NCBI GenBank assembly: GCA_023387815.1
Contig: JAEWHK010000070.1
Span: forward strand, 1-50,566
Direction: 5' to 3'
DNA: 50,566 nucleotides
DNA from: Pseudomonadota bacterium
GTDB lineage: Bacteria > Pseudomonadota > Gammaproteobacteria > Burkholderiales > Burkholderiaceae_B
Shown: one piece after another, positions 7,787-16,360 of the stretch
Layout: the number at the start of each line of letters is the position of its first letter
Position numbering within the stretch: position 1 is the stretch's first letter
Notes under the pieces: generated by a model
Databases searched by the model: none
What the model was told of the DNA's origin: nothing
Seen by the model: only the letters and a program-made list of their open reading frames with translations
Made by a program: the position numbers and the translations under genes

Positions 7787-10700
7787 TCAACCGGGTGATA
7801 AAACCTGCGATATGACAGTGCCTGCCGGCCCCTTCACCCGAAGATGACTGCCGCTCAATCCCGGCACCACGTCAACTCGCAGTGACATCTGCTCTTTGAG
7901 CTCGCTGACGTGAGAAATAATGCCGATGGTTCGTCCTCCTGCCTGCAGGTCAATGAGGGTTCTGATGGCCAGCTCAAGGGATTCTGCATCCAGACTGCCA
8001 AACCCTTCGTCAATGAAAAGTGTTTCAAGACGAATGCCGCCCGCGTAGGCCTGCACCACGTCCGACAAACCCAGGGCCAGCGCGAGTGCCGCCATGAACG
8101 ATTCACCTCCCGACAGCGTTGCTACAGGCCTTTGCTGGCCGGTATAGTCATCCATGATATCCAGATCAAGCCCGGAAGCGCCCCTGCCTGCCTGTCCGCG
8201 TCGAATCAGTTCGTACCTTCCTCGACTCATCTTGCGCAGCCGCTGCGATGCCCCGAGCAGGACATCGTCGAGCAGAACGCCCAGGATAAAGCGCTGCAGG
8301 CTGACTTTGCTTCCCTGCCGGCCAGAGGCGACATCGCTCAGCGTGCCATATACCGCGTATTCCTCGTCGAGTGCTTTACTGTTGGCACGGATTTGTGCCA
8401 GTCTTTGCTGCAGGGTAGTCAGTGCCTGAAGGCGGTCGCGAATGCGCTGCCACGCCTCTTCAGCCTCCTGCATTGAAGTTTCAGCAGCCTGCTGTTCACT
8501 GAGCAGTTTATCCAGATCAGGAGGTTCGCGGTCTGCCAGCGCACTTTGCAATTGATCCAGCCTGCCCTGCATTTGATGCAATTGCTCGTAATAGCTTTCT
8601 ATCTGGCGCTGCAGCGTATCACAGTCAGATGCCGCGAGACGTGCCGCCTGCCAGGCAGTCGTATCGGCAAATTCACTGTCCTGTAACGCCTGCTTGTAGC
8701 TTTGCTCTGCCTGTGCGTGCAATGCCTGCTCTTGTGATTGCTGCTCGCCCAGGGCAACGATGGTCGCGTTGACACTCAGAATCTCATCCTGGCGCTTTCG
8801 GACCGCTGCCAACGATTGTTCCCAGGCTTCAGTGAGCGTCTGAATCTGTTGATCCAATATGGCGGTCTGTGAAGACAACTGCGCTTCAGAGCGAAGGTCC
8901 TCAGGCAGATCCTGCTCCAGCGCACTAAGCGTTGCCTGCTGGCTGCCATGCTCGAGCATCAGGCTCTGCTGACGATTACCAAGCGCAAGTATCGCCTGTT
9001 CTGCAACAACAATGTCGTTCTCCAGAGAAGCGAGCCGGCGCTGACCCTCATCAAGCTGGTCTTTGACGGACTGACTTTGCGCAAGCCGTGCCTCATCCGC
9101 ATCGAACCGGGCCCGCAGTTGCGCTGCATCCGCCGTCGCATCGTCTCCCAATGCTGACCGTTGCAGCTGCCATTCCTGCTGTCGAACTTCGTATTGCTGT
9201 GCCAGCTGTTCAACGCGTGCCTGTCGGAAAGCCAGTTGCTGACCCGCCGACTGTACGCTCTGACGCGCCTCCTGCAGCATCTGATCGGTAATGATTTGTT
9301 CTTCACTACGCGCTGGAGACGGATGCGAATGGCTGCCGCAAACAGGACAGGGATGATCCGGCTGAAGTCTCGCAGCCAGGATGGCGGCCTGATTCTGATG
9401 CCATGCAAGTTCGAGTCGATCCAGATTATTCTGCACTGACTTTGCAACTTCAGTTGCCTGACCAAGTTCCAGTTTTGCCGCATGCTGCTGACGTTCCAAT
9501 GCAGTCAGTTGCGTGGCCAACGCGTCACAGGCCAGACGATCATTCCAGCGGCGCTGATTACGTTCGACCGCGACGCGCAAATCCGGAATCTGTGCCACCT
9601 CGGCCTGCCATTTCAGATGCTCGGCTTTTCTGTCGATCACACGCTGGCGCCTTTCCTGCTGACGATCTTTCTCCCGGGTCAGCTCGGTGCCGGCCTGTTC
9701 AAGCGCCTGAGCCAGCCCCTGTACTTGTTGCTTTTGCCTATGCCACGCCTGCACCTTTGCCACCAGCCCCTGCAACTGACTGCGACGCACCGTGAGCTCC
9801 TGCACCTGCTGGTATGCCGTCGAAGCGATCTCATGCTTCGCTTTGTCCTGTTCCAACTGTCTGCCGGATTCGGCAAGCTGACGCCGGCTGTCTTCAAGTC
9901 TGCTGACTGTCTGATTGAGGCGATGATCCAGCTGTTGTCGTGTCTCGAAACTGCGATGCAAATCGGCTGCGGCTCTTGCCCTGCGCAATTGTACTTCCTG
10001 TGCCTGTACGGACTCACCGCGGGACTGCAGACTGCCCAATTGGGCTTCCAGTTCTTTTTTCTGTGCAAATTGCGCAAGCAGTCGCTGACCTTCTTCAGTA
10101 TTGCGCTGCGCCAGCGTATACTTTTCTGATTTATCGGTCTTCTCTTTTCTGGCCAGCACTTCTGCCGGAGACAGCTGGCTGATTTCGTCAGTCAGTTGCT
10201 TTTCGTCCTCCATTTGCACCTGCTCAAGCAAACCGGTGATCTGCAACTGATTGGCCTCTCGTCTGCTGCGAATATCTTTGGCTCGCTCGAGCAGTTGCTG
10301 TTCGATCCGCGCATAAATCTCTGTCTGGAACAACTGGGCAAACAAGGTCTCTCTTTTCAGTGAATTTTCCAGCAACAGCTCTCGAAATTTCCCCTGAGGC
10401 AATACCATGACCTTGCGAAATTGCTCAGCCTTCAGACCTGTCAGCCGTTCGACATGAGCATTGATTTCGGTTGCCTTTTTTGCCACCAGTATCTGCGGGG
10501 TTGCTCCGGACAGATCCCGCATGACCCCTTCGGTTCCGATTTCCCGAAAACCCTCTCCGCGTAGCTTGGGAACGCGTTGCGCCGGCTTGCGCTGAATTTC
10601 GTAGGTCCTGGAGCCCAGACGAAATCCGAATACCACTTGCGATGTGAGAGTCGGATCGGCCAGATCTGAACGTAACGACCGAGGTTCTTTTTCGTCTCCC

Positions 10701-10870
10701 GTGGTTTCCCCATACAATGCGAAACAGATGGCATCAAGCAAGGTACTTTTGCCTGCGCCGGTTGGTCCATTGATCAGAAAAAGTGGATTGGGGCCCAACT
10801 GAGTGAAATCCAGTTTTTCTTCAGTGGCGAAAGGCCCGAAAGCCTGAAGATGCAAATACAACGGGACCAT
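7787..10870 (-). CDS. sbcC: Exonuclease SbcC, SMC-like ATPase subunit
   Basis: The large subunit of the SbcCD nuclease, which cuts DNA hairpins, cruciforms and protein-blocked ends (Rad50/Mre11 class). It is 1027 residues long. The N-terminal ATPase half has Walker A GPTGAGKST at residues 35-43. Long glutamine-rich coiled coils flank a zinc hook CPVCGS near residue 508. The C-terminal half carries the signature LSGGESFMAALALALG and Walker B LETLFIDEGFGSLD. The start ATG lies two bases after the sbcD stop, so the pair is tightly coupled. All key motifs are intact. Confidence 0.97.
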   Translation of the reverse strand: MVPLYLHLQAFGPFATEEKLDFTQLGPNPLFLINGPTGAGKSTLLDAICFALYGETTGDEKEPRSLRSDLADPTLTSQVVFGFRLGSRTYEIQRKPAQRVPKLRGEGFREIGTEGVMRDLSGATPQILVAKKATEINAHVERLTGLKAEQFRKVMVLPQGKFRELLLENSLKRETLFAQLFQTEIYARIEQQLLERAKDIRSRREANQLQITGLLEQVQMEDEKQLTDEISQLSPAEVLARKEKTDKSEKYTLAQRNTEEGQRLLAQFAQKKELEAQLGSLQSRGESVQAQEVQLRRARAAADLHRSFETRQQLDHRLNQTVSRLEDSRRQLAESGRQLEQDKAKHEIASTAYQQVQELTVRRSQLQGLVAKVQAWHRQKQQVQGLAQALEQAGTELTREKDRQQERRQRVIDRKAEHLKWQAEVAQIPDLRVAVERNQRRWNDRLACDALATQLTALERQQHAAKLELGQATEVAKSVQNNLDRLELAWHQNQAAILAARLQPDHPCPVCGSHSHPSPARSEEQIITDQMLQEARQSVQSAGQQLAFRQARVEQLAQQYEVRQQEWQLQRSALGDDATADAAQLRARFDADEARLAQSQSVKDQLDEGQRRLASLENDIVVAEQAILALGNRQQSLMLEHGSQQATLSALEQDLPEDLRSEAQLSSQTAILDQQIQTLTEAWEQSLAAVRKRQDEILSVNATIVALGEQQSQEQALHAQAEQSYKQALQDSEFADTTAWQAARLAASDCDTLQRQIESYYEQLHQMQGRLDQLQSALADREPPDLDKLLSEQQAAETSMQEAEEAWQRIRDRLQALTTLQQRLAQIRANSKALDEEYAVYGTLSDVASGRQGSKVSLQRFILGVLLDDVLLGASQRLRKMSRGRYELIRRGQAGRGASGLDLDIMDDYTGQQRPVATLSGGESFMAALALALGLSDVVQAYAGGIRLETLFIDEGFGSLDAESLELAIRTLIDLQAGGRTIGIISHVSELKEQMSLRVDVVPGLSGSHLRVKGPAGTVISQVLSPG

Positions 10871-10872
10871 GG

Positions 10873-12009
10873 TTATGCTTCGCTCTTAAGGACGTGTTCA
10901 ATGACCTGGCGCATGGCCGCCTGCTGCGGTGCAGTCATGGATTGCCCGCTGACCTGTTCGAAGAAATCACTGAACAGACTGAACTCATCCCTGCGCAACC
11001 GGGCCGCCGACATGATGGGCTGATTATCATCCTGATAAAAGCGGGGTTTCTCCATCTGCAGCAGATTCGGATAGACTTCGCGCAATTTGCTCATGGGATC
11101 CAGAATGGCGTGCTCGTCAGTGAGGCGGGCTAGCAGATAGTCTTCCGAATGAGGATCGCTTGCAGCTGCCTCAATCAGGTCGTTCAGCTTACCTTGAATG
11201 CTGCGCACATCGTGCATGGGCTTTAGCGGCAATGCGGTACTAGTCGCCTTACCTGCACCATCAATTTCTACCAGCAATACGCCCTTGCTGTGTTTTTCTT
11301 CGGAAAAGCTGTATTTGAGTGGCGAACCGCTGTAACGAATTCGACCTTCCCGGAACGCCTGAGGCCCGTGTATGTGCCCAAGGGCGACATAAGAAAACCC
11401 GTCAAACAGCGATGCCGATACCTGATCGGAGCCACCTACCGTCAGCGGCCTTTCCGATTCACTTTCCTGACTGCCGGCCAGAAAGCAATGGCTGATTAAC
11501 ACATGCGCTCCCTCTTCCGGCATGTTTTGCCGGATACGGCTTATCAGATATCGGTGCGCGTCTTCATAGCTGCCAATATCCTGTTGCGAAAACAGGCGTA
11601 CCGGTTCAGGATCGGCGAAGGGAATGCCGTAAAAATGCAGCGTACCGGTAGTTGAGCTGATTGTGACGGGCTGCTGCATGCGTTCAAAGTCAGCAATGAT
11701 ATGCACACCGGTGAGATCCAGTTGCATGGCGGCAAAACCGAGCCTGTCAGCGCTATCGTGATTACCGGGAATGATAATGACCGGAATTTTCAACACGTGC
11801 ATGCGATTCAGAAAATCATTGAGCAGCGTAACCGCAGCTGCTGGCGGGATGGCGCGATCATAAACATCCCCGGCGATGACCAGCGCATCTGCCTGGTGAT
11901 GCTGGGCGTAGTGTACGATCTGATCCAGTACATAAGCCTGGTCGTCAAGTAAGGAATGATTGCACAGTGAGCGACCCAGATGCCAATCGGAGGTATGGAT
12001 GAATTTCAT
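10873..12009 (-). CDS. sbcD: Exonuclease SbcD, nuclease subunit
   Basis: The Mre11-like Mn2+-dependent nuclease partner of SbcC. Starting at the ATG at 12009 it has 378 residues and opens with MKFIHTSDWHLGRSL, the canonical SbcD start, including metal ligands Asp8 and His10. GDVYD (47-51), GNHDS (82-86), the ISHCFLAG histidine and LGHIHGPQ supply the other phosphoesterase motifs. The frame is open upstream to 12120, but those 37 residues look unrelated and overlap repeat DNA. sbcC follows after two bases. Confidence 0.96.
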   Translation of the reverse strand: MKFIHTSDWHLGRSLCNHSLLDDQAYVLDQIVHYAQHHQADALVIAGDVYDRAIPPAAAVTLLNDFLNRMHVLKIPVIIIPGNHDSADRLGFAAMQLDLTGVHIIADFERMQQPVTISSTTGTLHFYGIPFADPEPVRLFSQQDIGSYEDAHRYLISRIRQNMPEEGAHVLISHCFLAGSQESESERPLTVGGSDQVSASLFDGFSYVALGHIHGPQAFREGRIRYSGSPLKYSFSEEKHSKGVLLVEIDGAGKATSTALPLKPMHDVRSIQGKLNDLIEAAASDPHSEDYLLARLTDEHAILDPMSKLREVYPNLLQMEKPRFYQDDNQPIMSAARLRRDEFSLFSDFFEQVSGQSMTAPQQAAMRQVIEHVLKSEA

Positions 12010-12045
12010 GAAGCGCGTTAGAGGAAAGAATCTGTATGAACCGTA

Positions 12046-12137
12046 AGCCCGGACAGCGTTAGCCCGGGAAGCCGTTAGCCTGAGCAGAGTTGGTCCGAGA
12101 ATGAAACTGAGCCTGAGCATTCAAGCCTGAGCATTCA
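12046..12137. repeat. Short tandem repeats upstream of sbcD
   Basis: Repeats begin with AGCC: AGCCCGGACAGCGTT (12046-12060), AGCCCGGGAAGCCGTT (12061-12076), AGCCTGAGCAGAGT (12077-12090), then a 19-base gap and two perfect copies of AGCCTGAGCATTCA (12110-12123 and 12124-12137). Period is 14-16 nt. It lies in the sbcD leader region. Confidence 0.75.
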
Positions 12138-12221
12138 ATTAAGGCTCTATCTTATCCTTTCACGCAAGCTGATTCATCCCTGTGATTGTACTAGCGGATA
12201 TTTGCTCTTACGCGCCGTGGG

Positions 12222-12251
12222 TTGACAATCGACCTTGCACTGCAATAATAT
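12222..12251 (+). promoter_or_regulatory. Sigma70-type promoter
   Basis: A perfect -35 TTGACA (12222-12227), an 18-nt spacer and a -10 of TAATAT (12246-12251) inside an AT-rich stretch. It points at the small gene at 12412, giving a leader of about 150 nt, long enough for regulation. Confidence 0.6.
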
Positions 12252-12411
12252 AAATACATTGCCGTTTCATATAAGGTTCTTTCCGCGGGACTTTCCTCTC
12301 TTTCTGAGGGACATTTCCTGGAAGTGAATTCTTATACGACAACCGCATGGGGGAATTTAGTCCAACTTGCTGCCCCGACATCCGGTCAAACCAGCTAAAC
12401 AGGAGCGTTCT

Positions 12412-12750
12412 ATGAGCCATTCCGCCCCCTCTGCTGTATCATCTTCTGCTTCAACATCCGCAAGCGCAATTTCGGCTGAGAAACCAGTCAGGATCATTGT
12501 TGACCGCGATCACGCGTCGCATATAGACCAATCCGGCAACTGTTACGTCAATCCACAAGACTGTGCCATCGCCTGCGATGCTGAAGCCAGCGCCTATATT
12601 TTTGACATTGAATTTTTGCAACGGCTGCGACGACATATCCGCAAAATCGGCAGCTTCGAACTGGACACCAGCACCCTGTCCCGTGACCTGCAAAGCGTCG
12701 CTTCTTCACTTGCCACCTTGCTCAACAAGAACCTGACTGCCGGACGATGA
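12412..12750 (+). CDS. Hypothetical protein, serine-rich N-terminus
   Basis: A 112-residue protein that I do not recognise. The ATG at 12412 follows CAGGAGCG, a good ribosome site; upstream in-frame residues look non-coding. Residues 1-28 are almost all Ser, Ala and Pro and probably disordered. The rest is mixed: VRIIVDRDHASHI, a cysteine-containing CYVNPQDCAIACDAE, and a basic helix FLQRLRRHIRKIG. No signal peptide or membrane segment. It lies behind a strong promoter and just ahead of a second small gene, 49 bases away, and both may be lineage-specific. Confidence 0.7.
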   Translation: MSHSAPSAVSSSASTSASAISAEKPVRIIVDRDHASHIDQSGNCYVNPQDCAIACDAEASAYIFDIEFLQRLRRHIRKIGSFELDTSTLSRDLQSVASSLATLLNKNLTAGR

Positions 12751-12799
12751 TAGACTAACACTTGTTAATTCATCAACAACCACAACAGGGAAAGTTCAT

Positions 12800-13024
12800 A
12801 TGTACAAGCTGAATGATCACGGCCGTGAGTCGATCAATACCTTTCTGGATGCTGTTGCCAAACCCGGTGTGGCACGCGATTCGTTCATGGTGCGGGCCGA
12901 AGAAATTGCCAATCAGTCTTTCCCTGTCGATCAGGATGCCGTACTGGATATCCAGGGACCGGACACACAAAGCGGTGACGCCGAATCCACACAACTGCTC
13001 AAGAGCTGGTTCAGCCAGGTCTGA
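12800..13024 (+). CDS. Hypothetical 74-residue acidic protein
   Basis: A small, acidic, soluble protein (MYKLNDHGRESINTFLDAV at its start) with no family I recognise. The ATG follows CAGGGAAAG at good ribosome-site distance. It reads FLDAVAKPGVARDSFMVRAEEI, then an acidic QDAVLDIQGPDTQSGDAES, and ends LLKSWFSQV, so mostly helix with a flexible middle. It lies 49 bases after the preceding small gene and before a clear terminator at 13038, which supports a two-gene transcript. Confidence 0.7.
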   Translation: MYKLNDHGRESINTFLDAVAKPGVARDSFMVRAEEIANQSFPVDQDAVLDIQGPDTQSGDAESTQLLKSWFSQV

Positions 13025-13037
13025 TGAACAGGCATAG

Positions 13038-13065
13038 GGCATCGCCAATCTCGCGATGCCTTTAT
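13038..13065 (+). terminator. Terminator after the small-gene pair
   Basis: GGCATCGC (13038-13045) and GCGATGCC (13053-13060) form a perfect 8-bp stem with a 7-nt loop, followed by TTTAT. It starts 13 bases past the stop codon at 13024. Confidence 0.75.
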
Positions 13066-13080
13066 CAGACACGCCAAATC

Positions 13081-13155
13081 CGACCTCGAACACTCTTCAA
13101 CCGACGTCGAACACATTTTGCCTGTTCCTGAACGTGCCTTGCCTGTCTTCGAATA
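13081..13155. repeat. Degenerate short repeats
   Basis: CGACCTCGAACAC (13081) recurs as CGACGTCGAACAC 21 bases on, and TTTTGCCTGTTCCTGAAC (13117) recurs as CCTTGCCTGTCTTCGAAT (13137) 20 bases on. The rest of the gene-free interval 13025-13371 holds the terminators on either side and no convincing coding frame. Confidence 0.55.
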
Positions 13156-13310
13156 GACGCTTTGCACGCGCCTTTTCACGGAATCACTCACGGTAGTCAA
13201 CATAGTATTTTTGAAGAACCGCTTTAAGGGTCATCGTTGGTTGTTTGTCGTGAACCCCGGGCTCTTTTGATTCTTCTACTAATGCTACAAAGACTAATCG
13301 AACTGACAAC

Positions 13311-13343
13311 AAAAAGGGACTTGATGCTTTTGCATAAGTCCCT
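13311..13343 (-). terminator. Terminator of the tRNA-Val transcript
   Basis: Read on the minus strand, AGGGACTT and AAGTCCCT (13336-13343 and 13315-13322) with inner ATGC/GCAT make a long stem, followed by TTTTTG. It begins about 28 bases past the tRNA 3' end. Confidence 0.85.
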
Positions 13344-13371
13344 GATTTTGGTAGTTAATTGACCTTCGGAT

Positions 13372-13447
13372 TGGTGGGTGCTACAGGGGTCGAACCTGTG
13401 ACCTACGCCTTGTAAGGGCGCCGCTCTACCAACTGAGCTAAGCACCC
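13372..13447 (-). tRNA. tRNA-Val (anticodon UAC)
   Basis: A 76-nt cloverleaf on the minus strand. GGGTGCT pairs with AGCACCC in the acceptor stem, the D-arm contains AGCTCAGTTGGTAGAGC, the T-arm GGTTCGAACC, and discriminator A plus CCA are encoded. The anticodon loop CTTACAA gives UAC (13412-13414), read as valine (GUA and related codons). It has its own promoter and terminator and is a single-gene transcript. Confidence 0.97.
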
Positions 13448-13467
13448 GTCGATCAACTAAGCATTAA

Positions 13468-13496
13468 ATTATAGAGACAGATTGATCGTGTGGCAA
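13468..13496 (-). promoter_or_regulatory. Promoter of tRNA-Val
   Basis: On the minus strand, -35 TTGCCA (13491-13496), exactly 17 nt of spacer and a perfect -10 TATAAT (13468-13473). The expected start lies roughly a dozen bases before the mature tRNA 5' end. Confidence 0.75.
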
Positions 13497-13504
13497 GTAT
13501 TTTT

Positions 13505-14428
13505 TCATGCCGCATGTTCTTTTTTGTGGAAAAGCGACATCACAGCAACAATCAGGCAACCCAGCACCAGTCCGGTCAGCAAATGAGCAAGCAAAGTAAG
13601 AATGCCTGCGCTGATCCCTTCTGCTGGCAGGACAGACTCGAGCCAGTGCTCTGCACCTGGAATACCATGCAGGATGATGCTGCCGCCAACCAGAAACATG
13701 GCGATTGTGCCTACAATCGACAACAGTTTCATCAGCCAGGGAGCCAGCCAGAGAATGCCGCGTCCGATAGACTGAGAGGCCGCTCCTGCACGTTCTGTCA
13801 GATACAGACCCAGATCATCCAGTTTGACGATGCAGGCCACCAGTCCATACACAAACACCGTAATCAACACCGCCACAAGCGACAGAATAATCACCTGTGT
13901 CATGATGGGCTCTTTCGAAACCACACCCAGCGCGATAACGATGATTTCCGCCGACAGAATGAAATCTGTTCTGACCGCCCCGCTGATTTTTGTCTTCTCG
14001 TCCATCGGCGCCTGTTTCCTTGCGGTTTTTTTGTCCTTGTGAAAGAAAGCTTCGATAACCTTTTCCGCACCTTCAAAGGAAAGAAAGGCACCGCCCAGCA
14101 TCAGCAACGGCGTAATAAGCCATGGGATGAAATAACTGATGAGAAGTGCTGCAGGCACCAGAATGACCTTATTGAGCAAAGATCCTTTGGCAACCGCCCA
14201 TACCACTGGCAGTTCCCTGTCGGCTTTGACGCCAGTAACCTGCTGGGCATTGAGCGCCAGGTCGTCACCCAGCACACCAGACGTTTTTTTCATTGCGGTC
14301 TTGCCAAGTACAGCCACATCATCAACGGTCGCCGCAGACCCTTTGATTGCGGTTTTGCTCATAAGCGCAATATCGTCCAGCACACTGGCAATATCGTCAA
14401 GCAACATCAACAGGCTACCTGCCGCCAT
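13505..14428 (-). CDS. DUF808 family inner-membrane protein (YedI-like)
   Basis: From the ATG at 14428, preceded by AAAAAGGGGAATCAAA, it has 307 residues. It opens with MAAGSLLMLLDDIASVLDDI, the usual DUF808 start, followed by VAVLGKTAMKKTSGVLGDDLA and VWAVAKGSLLNK. Several hydrophobic helices follow (ILVPAALLISYFIPWLITPLL, and others to the C-terminus, which ends in the charged FHKKEHAA). The family, including E. coli YedI, has no settled function. It lies alone, with the hupB terminator upstream and the tRNA-Val promoter immediately past its stop. Confidence 0.88.
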   Translation of the reverse strand: MAAGSLLMLLDDIASVLDDIALMSKTAIKGSAATVDDVAVLGKTAMKKTSGVLGDDLALNAQQVTGVKADRELPVVWAVAKGSLLNKVILVPAALLISYFIPWLITPLLMLGGAFLSFEGAEKVIEAFFHKDKKTARKQAPMDEKTKISGAVRTDFILSAEIIVIALGVVSKEPIMTQVIILSLVAVLITVFVYGLVACIVKLDDLGLYLTERAGAASQSIGRGILWLAPWLMKLLSIVGTIAMFLVGGSIILHGIPGAEHWLESVLPAEGISAGILTLLAHLLTGLVLGCLIVAVMSLFHKKEHAA

Positions 14429-14491
14429 TTTGATTCCCCTTTTTATTTGAATTCGATCTGGACGTGCCCGGACTTGCGCCAGAACAGGCCT

Positions 14492-14536
14492 CAACAAAAA
14501 ACCGACCGCTTTTTATAAGGGGTCGGTTTTTTGTTG
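14492..14536 (-). terminator. Terminator after hupB
   Basis: A 16-bp perfect stem (14492-14507 with 14521-14536) whose outer part is A6 against T6, so it has a T-run on both strands. It starts about 50 bases past the hupB stop and insulates it from the DUF808 gene that follows on the same strand. Confidence 0.88.
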
Positions 14537-14587
14537 GCAAGGCGTCGGTCTGTCTACACAAAGCAGCAGACTGACGATTGTCTGCAC

Positions 14588-14860
14588 TTAGTTTACTGCG
14601 TCTTTCAGTGCTTTACCTGGACGGAACTTAGGCACTTTGGCTTTTTTGATTTTGATGGCTTCGCCAGTGCGTGGGTTACGGCCGGTACGAGCAGCGCGGG
14701 TAGAAACGGCAAAAGTACCGAAACCTACCAGAGTCACAGTGCCGCCTTTTTTCAGCTGTTGTTTAACAGCAGCGATAACGGCGTCAAGAGAGCGACCTGC
14801 AGCAGCTTTAGAGATATCTGCCTTGGTAGCAATGTATTCAACGAGTTCTGTTTTGTTCAT
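14588..14860 (-). CDS. hupB: DNA-binding protein HU-beta
   Basis: A 90-residue nucleoid protein with the full HU pattern: MNKTELVEYIATKADISKAAA, VTLVGFGTF (43-50) and the DNA-embracing arm GRNPRTGE (60-67) with its intercalating proline, then PKFRPGKALKDAVN. HU binds DNA without strong sequence preference and bends it, acting in chromosome compaction, replication and repair. The length is standard. It has a probable sigma70 promoter just upstream (14907-14936) and a strong terminator, so it is transcribed alone. IHF is excluded by the HU-like arm and C-terminus. Confidence 0.96.
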   Translation of the reverse strand: MNKTELVEYIATKADISKAAAGRSLDAVIAAVKQQLKKGGTVTLVGFGTFAVSTRAARTGRNPRTGEAIKIKKAKVPKFRPGKALKDAVN

Positions 14861-14906
14861 TCAGACAACCCCAAGTTAAAAATTATGATGGTTAATTCAT
14901 CCGGAA

Positions 14907-14936
14907 TATAATCGCCTCTAAATCAATGCCTGTCAA
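14907..14936 (-). promoter_or_regulatory. Probable hupB promoter
   Basis: On the minus strand, a perfect -35 TTGACA (14931-14936), an 18-nt spacer and a -10 of ATTATA (14907-14912). It is followed by an AT-rich leader of about 40 bases to the hupB ATG. Confidence 0.55.
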
Positions 14937-15074
14937 GAAAAAAACCGAGCAACAGCCGCATATTCATTAGGTTTTTGACAATATTCAATTAATTCTGCGA
15001 TATTGTCTTTTTTTTCATACACCCCGGACAGGTTCGCAAATCGCAAACACTATCCGAAATTTCTCGCAGAGTCA

Positions 15075-16316
15075 TCATTTGCAACAACGCTCAAGCGCCT
15101 GAGCAAAATCATCGATCAGGTCCTGTTCGTCTTCGATGCCCACAGAGATTCGCAACAGGTTATCTCCAATTCCCATTTCTGCCCGTCGCTCAGGGCCCAT
15201 TTCATAATAAATGGTGTGCGCCACCGGCAGCGAAAGTGTTCTTGAATCCCCCAGATGCGTAGCCAGTATAACAACGTTCAGCGAATTGAGAAAATCAAAA
15301 CAATCCATGCCGTTGATCAGCTCTACCCCCAATAGCGCGCCATAATGGCCTTTGAAGAGTTTTTTGGCCAGTGCATGCTGAGGATGATCGGGCAGACCGG
15401 GGTAACGAACGCTTGCGATACCAGGGTGAGACTGCAGAAACGTTGCCAGCGCCAGCGCATTCGAACACGACTGCGTCATGCGCAAGGCCAGTGTTTCCGC
15501 CCCTGCAGCGATCTTGTGGGCCGCTTCGGAAGACAGGGTTCCGCCCATATCGCGCAACCCTTTCTTTTTGATTTGCAGCAGTCCCCATCCATCCGGATTG
15601 CCCTTTTTATAATCATTGTAAATATTTGGAAATTCGGACCAGTCATAAAGGCCGGTGTTGGTGACAGAGCCACCCAGCGCATTTCCGTGACCACAAATGT
15701 ATTTGGACAAAGAATTCATGACCAGGGAAGCATGAATGTCCCGTCCCTTCAGCAAAAACGGTGAGGTCAAAGTATTGTCCACAACATAGGGCAGTTTGTG
15801 TTCGCGACACAGCAGGCCGATATTCGCCAGATCTGCTATCTGCGTTCCCGGGTTAGCTATGGTTTCGACAAACACCATGCGGGTTTCGGGACGAATGGCG
15901 GCCTTCACGCTTTGAACATCGGTCGGATCCACAAACGTGATATCCACGCCAAATTGCCCAAGTGTTCCAAGCAGACTATTGGTATTGCCAAAGATGAAAC
16001 TGCTGGAAATCAGGTGATCACCTTTGCGCAGCAGCGTAAAAAATATCGCACTCAGTGCGGCCATGCCGGTGGCAAACGTGACGGTGCCCTTGCCTTGTTC
16101 AAGCAAGGTGATCTTGTTTTCCAGCGCAGCCGTGGTAGGCGTTCCCTGGCGAGAATAGGTATACCCGGCCTTTCCCTGAAATACGGCCGCCAGCTCGCGT
16201 GCGTCGTCATACGCATATTCCGTTGAAACGTGAATGGGCTTGTGAATGGCGCCGTGCTCAATACGATCACGCCTGTCGGCATGCAAAATGGTCGTGGTCA
16301 GCTGTTGTTCTTTCAT
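15075..16316 (-). CDS. Cys/Met-metabolism PLP-dependent enzyme (cystathionine gamma-synthase family)
   Basis: A 413-residue fold-type I PLP enzyme. YTYSRQGTPTTAALE (53-67) and FATGMAALSA (81-90) bind cofactor phosphate, Asp180 in VVDNTL faces the pyridine nitrogen, and Lys205 in MNSLSKYICGHG is the Schiff-base lysine. The C-terminus has HLGDSRTLSLPVAHT and the substrate arginine in LLRISVGIED. Members make or split cystathionine or sulfhydrylate O-acyl-homoserine. Sequence alone does not separate these; the SLPVAHTIYYEM segment resembles the sulfhydrylase/gamma-synthase side. It stands alone, with rlmB 44 bases upstream on the same strand. Confidence 0.88.
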   Translation of the reverse strand: MKEQQLTTTILHADRRDRIEHGAIHKPIHVSTEYAYDDARELAAVFQGKAGYTYSRQGTPTTAALENKITLLEQGKGTVTFATGMAALSAIFFTLLRKGDHLISSSFIFGNTNSLLGTLGQFGVDITFVDPTDVQSVKAAIRPETRMVFVETIANPGTQIADLANIGLLCREHKLPYVVDNTLTSPFLLKGRDIHASLVMNSLSKYICGHGNALGGSVTNTGLYDWSEFPNIYNDYKKGNPDGWGLLQIKKKGLRDMGGTLSSEAAHKIAAGAETLALRMTQSCSNALALATFLQSHPGIASVRYPGLPDHPQHALAKKLFKGHYGALLGVELINGMDCFDFLNSLNVVILATHLGDSRTLSLPVAHTIYYEMGPERRAEMGIGDNLLRISVGIEDEQDLIDDFAQALERCCK

Positions 16317-16360
16317 CTGCGATCTCTGAAAATCAAATTACTCTCTTTGTCCTAAGAACT

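Larger units (their letters stand above)
12010..12411. other. Intergenic interval sbcD to small gene
   Basis: The left third holds the AGCC repeats, and the right two thirds a strong plus-strand promoter (12222-12251) with a leader of roughly 150 bases before the small gene at 12412. No coding frame in it is convincing. Confidence 0.6.
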
